A stretch of 64,000 nt of DNA from Pseudomonadota bacterium (GTDB lineage Bacteria > Pseudomonadota > Gammaproteobacteria > JAKAQQ01): NCBI GenBank assembly GCA_027365475.1, contig DAHXNI010000091.1:1-64000 (forward strand). Direction: 5' to 3'. The position numbers and the translations under genes were made by a program. The notes beneath the pieces were generated by a model, which saw only the letters and a list, made by a program, of their open reading frames with translations, was not told the origin of the DNA and ran no database searches. Positions 60,676-64,000 of this stretch are shown in pieces (position 1 is the stretch's first letter; every line of letters starts with the position of its first letter).

Positions 60676-61355
60676 CTCTGGCAAACCGTGCAGTCGTTCT
60701 TTTCTCTGGCGGGCTGGATTCCACCACAACGCTTGCGATTGCGGCACGCGAACGAGAGGTCGAGTGTCATGCGCTCACCATCGACTACGGCCAGCGTCAT
60801 CGCGCAGAGATCCCTGTGGCGGAGCGGCTCGCCCGAAAATATGGCGCCCGTGACCATCGGATCCTCCACGTCGATCTCGACCGGATCGGGGGTTCGGCGT
60901 TGACCGATCCTGCCATCGCGGTTCCGCACGGTGGAAGCCAGGGGATCCCGATCACCTATGTTCCGGCCCGCAATACGATTTTTCTGGCTCTGGCCCTTGG
61001 ATGGGCCGAGACACTCGACGCACAGGAGATTTTCATCGGGGTCAATGCGGTCGATTTTTCCGGCTATCCGGATTGTCGGCCCGAGTTCATCCAGTCTTTT
61101 GCGGCGCTCGCAGCTTGTGCCACCAAGGCCGGGGTCGAGGGGCGACCGGTACATATTGAAGCGCCACTTCTCAACTGCTCGAAAGCGGAGATCATCCGCA
61201 AGGGGCTGGACCTCGGGGTCGATTATGCCGATACCGTCTCCTGTTATGCCGCGAACGCATCCGGACTGGCCTGCGGGTTATGCGATGCCTGCTGTATCCG
61301 CCGGAACGGTTTTCTGGAAGCCGGCATACCGGATCCGACCCGCTATGCGGCATGA
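60672..61355 (+). CDS. queC: 7-cyano-7-deazaguanine synthase QueC
   Basis: The 227-aa PP-loop enzyme has [18 protein letters not shown] (ATP-binding SGGxDS), [33 protein letters not shown], and four zinc-binding cysteines near the end ([22 protein letters not shown]). It converts the carboxylate made by QueE to preQ0. The GTG overlapping the queE stop gives the standard N-terminus. Confidence 0.96.
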   Translation: MTLANRAVVLFSGGLDSTTTLAIAAREREVECHALTIDYGQRHRAEIPVAERLARKYGARDHRILHVDLDRIGGSALTDPAIAVPHGGSQGIPITYVPARNTIFLALALGWAETLDAQEIFIGVNAVDFSGYPDCRPEFIQSFAALAACATKAGVEGRPVHIEAPLLNCSKAEIIRKGLDLGVDYADTVSCYAANASGLACGLCDACCIRRNGFLEAGIPDPTRYAA

Positions 61356-61485
61356 CTGGTTCCGCACGCCGGAGTGTCCGTGTGCGGATACCTGCCGATG
61401 GCGGTTCGGTTAAAATGAAAGGGTTATGTCTTTGTCGGATGCATGCATGCGGCTGCGAACGCAACATCCGACGCTATCACCTCTC

Positions 61486-61561
61486 GGGCCGTTAGCTCAG
61501 CTGGTAGAGCACTGGACTTTTAATCCATTGGTCGCAGGTTCGACTCCTGCACGGCCCACCA
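61486..61561 (+). tRNA. tRNA-Lys (anticodon TTT)
   Basis: This 76-nt gene folds as a normal cloverleaf: acceptor GGGCCGT/ACGGCCC, D-arm GCTCAGCTGGTAGAGC, anticodon loop CTTTTAA with TTT, T-arm GCAGG-TTCGACT-CCTGC, and encoded CCA. It decodes lysine. Its position after queC is conserved in Pseudomonas-like genomes. The integrase that follows suggests its 3' end is an integration site. Confidence 0.97.
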
Positions 61562-61659
61562 ATAAAAACAATAACTTATACAATAAATGTCTGATCATTT
61601 GACGGTAAATCCGATCTATGCCATAATCTTGCCATAGTTGGCGGGAGCAGGAGACCGTC

Positions 61660-62703
61660 ATGGCGACACTGAGACAGCGCAAGGGACCCCGGGGCCGCAC
61701 CGTCTGGCAGGCCCAGATTCTCAGGCAGGGTTACCCGCCCCAGTACCGGACCTTCGATACCAAGGGCGAGGCGGATGCGTGGGGCCGGCATGTCGAGGCG
61801 GGCATGGACAGCGGCTCCTGGCGCGACCGATCCGAAGGGGACCAGACCACCGTAGCCCAAGCTCTCGAGCGTTATCTGCTCGAAATCACGCCGGGCAAAT
61901 CTCCTGCTAACCAGAAATCCGAACAAAGCCGGATCAAGGGGCTCAGGCAGAGTCCGGTCGGCCGGATCGCGCTCTCACGGCTTACGGGCAAGGATGTGGC
62001 GGACCATATCCGCTGGCGCCAGGGTGCCGGAGTTGCAGCCGCCACCGTTCATCACGACCTGCGGCAGATCTCCCACCTCTACACGGTGGCCCGCTCGTCC
62101 TGGGGCATGAGCTACCTCGTCAATCCGGTTCCCCTGGCCAAGACGGCACGTCCCAAGCTTCCACCCGGGCGGGAGCGGCGGCTCGAGCCCGGAGAGGAGG
62201 AGCGGCTGCTCGATGTGGCTTCACCTGAACTCGGAGCAGTGATCCGCTTTGCGCTCGCGACCGCGATGCGACAGGGAGAGGTCGCCTCGCTCCGCTGGGA
62301 TCAGGTGGATCTCAGACGGCGCAGTGTGACACTTGGCGCCACCGGCACGAAGAGCCGCACGTCCCGGAGCGTGCCCTTGTCGCCGGTGGCGCTCGATGTG
62401 CTCCAGTCCATTCCACGGCGGATCGACGGGCGGGTCTTCGGCATGAGCGGGAACGCGATCCGGCAGGCCTGGAAGCGTGTTTTACACAAGACCGGAATCA
62501 CGGGACTCACATTCCACGATCTCCGCCACGAGGCGATTTCACGACTTTTCGAGGACACGGATTTGGACATCATGGAGATCCGGGCGATCAGCGGGCACAA
62601 GACATTACAGATGCTGGCCCGTTATACTCACCTCCGGACGCATCGTTTGGCAGATAGGCTGGCTGGGATGGGCCGGGGCGAGGGGAGTCATGAAACCTGG
62701 TAG
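61660..62703 (+). CDS. tyrosine recombinase / site-specific integrase
   Basis: The 347-aa protein has an N-terminal DNA-binding domain (TVWQAQILRQGYPPQYRTFDTKGEADAW), a core-binding domain, and a catalytic domain with the R-K-HxxR-H-Y residues: ATAMRQGEVASLRWDQV, TFHDLRHEAISRLF, ISGHKTLQMLARYTHL. It is complete and lies 98 bp after tRNA-Lys in the orientation usual for islands integrated at a tRNA 3' end. The associated island would extend rightward beyond the window. Confidence 0.93.
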   Translation: MATLRQRKGPRGRTVWQAQILRQGYPPQYRTFDTKGEADAWGRHVEAGMDSGSWRDRSEGDQTTVAQALERYLLEITPGKSPANQKSEQSRIKGLRQSPVGRIALSRLTGKDVADHIRWRQGAGVAAATVHHDLRQISHLYTVARSSWGMSYLVNPVPLAKTARPKLPPGRERRLEPGEEERLLDVASPELGAVIRFALATAMRQGEVASLRWDQVDLRRRSVTLGATGTKSRTSRSVPLSPVALDVLQSIPRRIDGRVFGMSGNAIRQAWKRVLHKTGITGLTFHDLRHEAISRLFEDTDLDIMEIRAISGHKTLQMLARYTHLRTHRLADRLAGMGRGEGSHETW

Positions 62704-62849
62704 AAAGACTCATTAAAATATTTGGCTATTTGCATTCTGAGGTTGGGAGTCTGAAAACGTCAAGTTGTCCGTTTTGTGCATCCGACGTCCCCCCGGTTTT
62801 GAGTAGCGCAGCGATTTAGAGTCCAATCCCCGACAGAAGGAGATTGGAC

Positions 62850-63113
62850 ATGAAGAAGCGTTTTTCCGAAGAGCAGATCATTGGCTTCCTGCGCGAGGCG
62901 GAAGCGGGCATACCGGTCAAGGAGCTGTGCCGCCGGCACGGTTTTAGCGAGGCGTCGTACTACCTGTGGCGCAGCAAGTTCGGAGGCATGAGCGTGCCCG
63001 ACGCCAAGCGCCTGAAGGTGCTGGAGACCGAGAACGCCCGGCTGAAGAAACTCCTGGCCGAACAGGTCCTCGAGAACGAGGTGATCAAGGATGCCCTGCG
63101 AAAAAAATGGTGA
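62850..63113 (+). CDS. IS3-family transposase OrfA
   Basis: The 87-aa protein has a helix-turn-helix (EEQIIGFLREAEAGIPVKELCRRHGFSEASYYLWRSKF) and a leucine-zipper-like tail. AAGGAG precedes the ATG by 7 nt. It ends in an A-rich run (GCGAAAAAAATGG) overlapping orfB, where a -1 frameshift would produce the OrfAB transposase. Confidence 0.93.
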   Translation: MKKRFSEEQIIGFLREAEAGIPVKELCRRHGFSEASYYLWRSKFGGMSVPDAKRLKVLETENARLKKLLAEQVLENEVIKDALRKKW

Positions 63114-63931
63114 GTGCACCGGCCCGGCGCGAGCTGGTGCGCTACATGGTAGGCAAGGGATTGAGCGAGTGGCGGGTGCGGGCGGTGGTGCGCATGGGTG
63201 CCGGCGCTTATCGCTACGTGCCGCGCCCGGATCGCAACGTCGAGCTGCGCGAGCGCATCGTGGCAATGGCGCAGCGGCACAAGCGCTACGGTGTCGGGAT
63301 GATCCACCTCAAACTCAGGCAGGGCGGGCTGCGCGTGAACTACAAACGCGTCGAGCGCCTTTACCGGGAGGCGAAGCTGCAAGTGCGGCGGCGCAGGCGC
63401 AAGAAGGTGTTGGCCGGCGAACGCCAACCGTTGGTGCGGCCGGTCTCTGCGAACCAGGTGTGGTCGATGGACTTCGTGTTCGACCGCACCGCCGATGGCC
63501 GGATGCTGAAGTGCTTGACGATCGTCGACGACGCAACGCACGAAGCGGTCGCGATTGAGGTGGAGCGGGCGATCTCCGGGCTTGGCGTGACGCGCGTGCT
63601 CGACCGCCTGGCGCTGTCCCGCGGCCTGCCGCAGGTCATCCGCACCGACAACGGCAAGGAGTTCTGCAGCAAGCCCATGGTCACCTGGGCACACGAACGC
63701 GGCATACAACTGCGCTTGATCCAGCCCGGCAAGCCAAACCAGAACGCTTACGTCGAGTCGTTCAACGGCCGGTTCCGCGACGAGTGCCTCAACGAGCAAT
63801 GGTTCACCCACCTGCTGCATACCCGGACGGTCATCGAAACGTGGCGCCGGGAGTACAATGAGGAACGGCCCAAGAAAGCACTGAGCGGACTGACACCCAG
63901 GGCTTCGTCATTCATGACACCAAGTCTTTGA
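63107..63931 (+). CDS. IS3-family transposase OrfB (catalytic)
   Basis: The 274-aa protein has the HTH_21 region (RHKRYGVGMIHLKLRQGGLRVNYKRVERLYRE) and the rve integrase core: VWSMDFVFDRTADG (D), VIRTDNGKEFCS (D), NAYVESFNGRFRDECLNEQWF (E), and the closing WRREYNEERPKKALSGLTP. Both reading frames are intact, so the element looks active. Its right end was not identified before the window ends. Confidence 0.94.
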   Translation: MVSAPARRELVRYMVGKGLSEWRVRAVVRMGAGAYRYVPRPDRNVELRERIVAMAQRHKRYGVGMIHLKLRQGGLRVNYKRVERLYREAKLQVRRRRRKKVLAGERQPLVRPVSANQVWSMDFVFDRTADGRMLKCLTIVDDATHEAVAIEVERAISGLGVTRVLDRLALSRGLPQVIRTDNGKEFCSKPMVTWAHERGIQLRLIQPGKPNQNAYVESFNGRFRDECLNEQWFTHLLHTRTVIETWRREYNEERPKKALSGLTPRASSFMTPSL

Positions 63932-64000
63932 TGTGACAGAGAGGACCGGTAGCCCTGGCTTTTTCGGTTAGCCCCTGGTATAAAGAGTGGCATGAACGCA

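Overview
The window reads as a chromosome segment of a moderately GC-rich Gammaproteobacterium or close relative (Acidithiobacillia-like lineages fit too). The evidence is a conserved yebC-ruvCAB-ybgC-tolQRAB-cpoB-queE-queC-tRNA-Lys block, a Pseudomonas-like fimT-pilVWX-pilY1-pilY2-pilE minor pilin cluster and a gammaproteobacterial gshA. No rRNA and no species marker is visible, so the species is not named.

Positions 1-22,100 hold a composite CRISPR-Cas island. A 24-repeat array (286-1974) is followed by an adaptation module (cas2 and a cas4-cas1 fusion), then a complete type III-B Cmr module (cmr6 to cmr1), a large ancillary protein that looks like CARF-HEPN-CARF, and then the type I-G effector genes (cas5-6/csb2, cas7/csb1, cas8g/csx17, cas3). 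All cas genes are on the minus strand. From cas3 to cmr6 almost every junction is a 4-8 nt stop/start overlap, so type I and type III effectors appear to be one transcription unit sharing one array, one predicted Cas6 and one adaptation module. The minus-strand repeat ends in ATTGAAGC, and a good promoter lies just outside the array on the cas2 side, so the array is read in the same direction. A 5'-truncated second copy of csb2, split by an IS630 element, sits at the Cmr/adaptation boundary, and a third tiny csb2 scrap lies beyond cas3. These scars suggest the Cmr module was spliced in by recombination at csb2. VapBC-type toxin-antitoxin pairs lie next to both outer csb2 scraps.

Positions 22,100-32,600 are an accessory region: toxin-antitoxin pairs (Phd/VapC, DUF433 with a broken DUF5615, HicBA), an intact ISAzo13-family element, fragments of IS3 and IS1634-like elements, and several decayed genes (nucleotidyltransferase, glutathione transferase, GNAT, cyclopropane-fatty-acid-synthase-like). 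Two short tRNA-3'-end-like sequences, a YbjQ gene, a DUF1295 membrane enzyme and a membrane-anchored cupredoxin are interspersed.

Positions 32,700-42,450 carry single genes: an SLC13-type transporter with TrkA-C domains, a GT4 glycosyltransferase, a second YbjQ gene, a very large exported BNR-repeat protein with a strong terminator, a small hypothetical, a structured 400-nt non-coding stretch resembling a TnpB 3'-end/omega-RNA, and gshA. Positions 42,500-49,400 are the type IV pilus minor pilin/PilY1 operon (minus strand). Positions 49,700-61,560 are core genes on the plus strand: a lone pstB, a Bax-like glucosaminidase, a YfaZ-like outer-membrane protein, the RuvABC resolvasome, the Tol system (without pal), queuosine synthesis genes and tRNA-Lys. 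A tyrosine integrase directly downstream of tRNA-Lys, followed by an IS3 element, marks the edge of another island running off the window.
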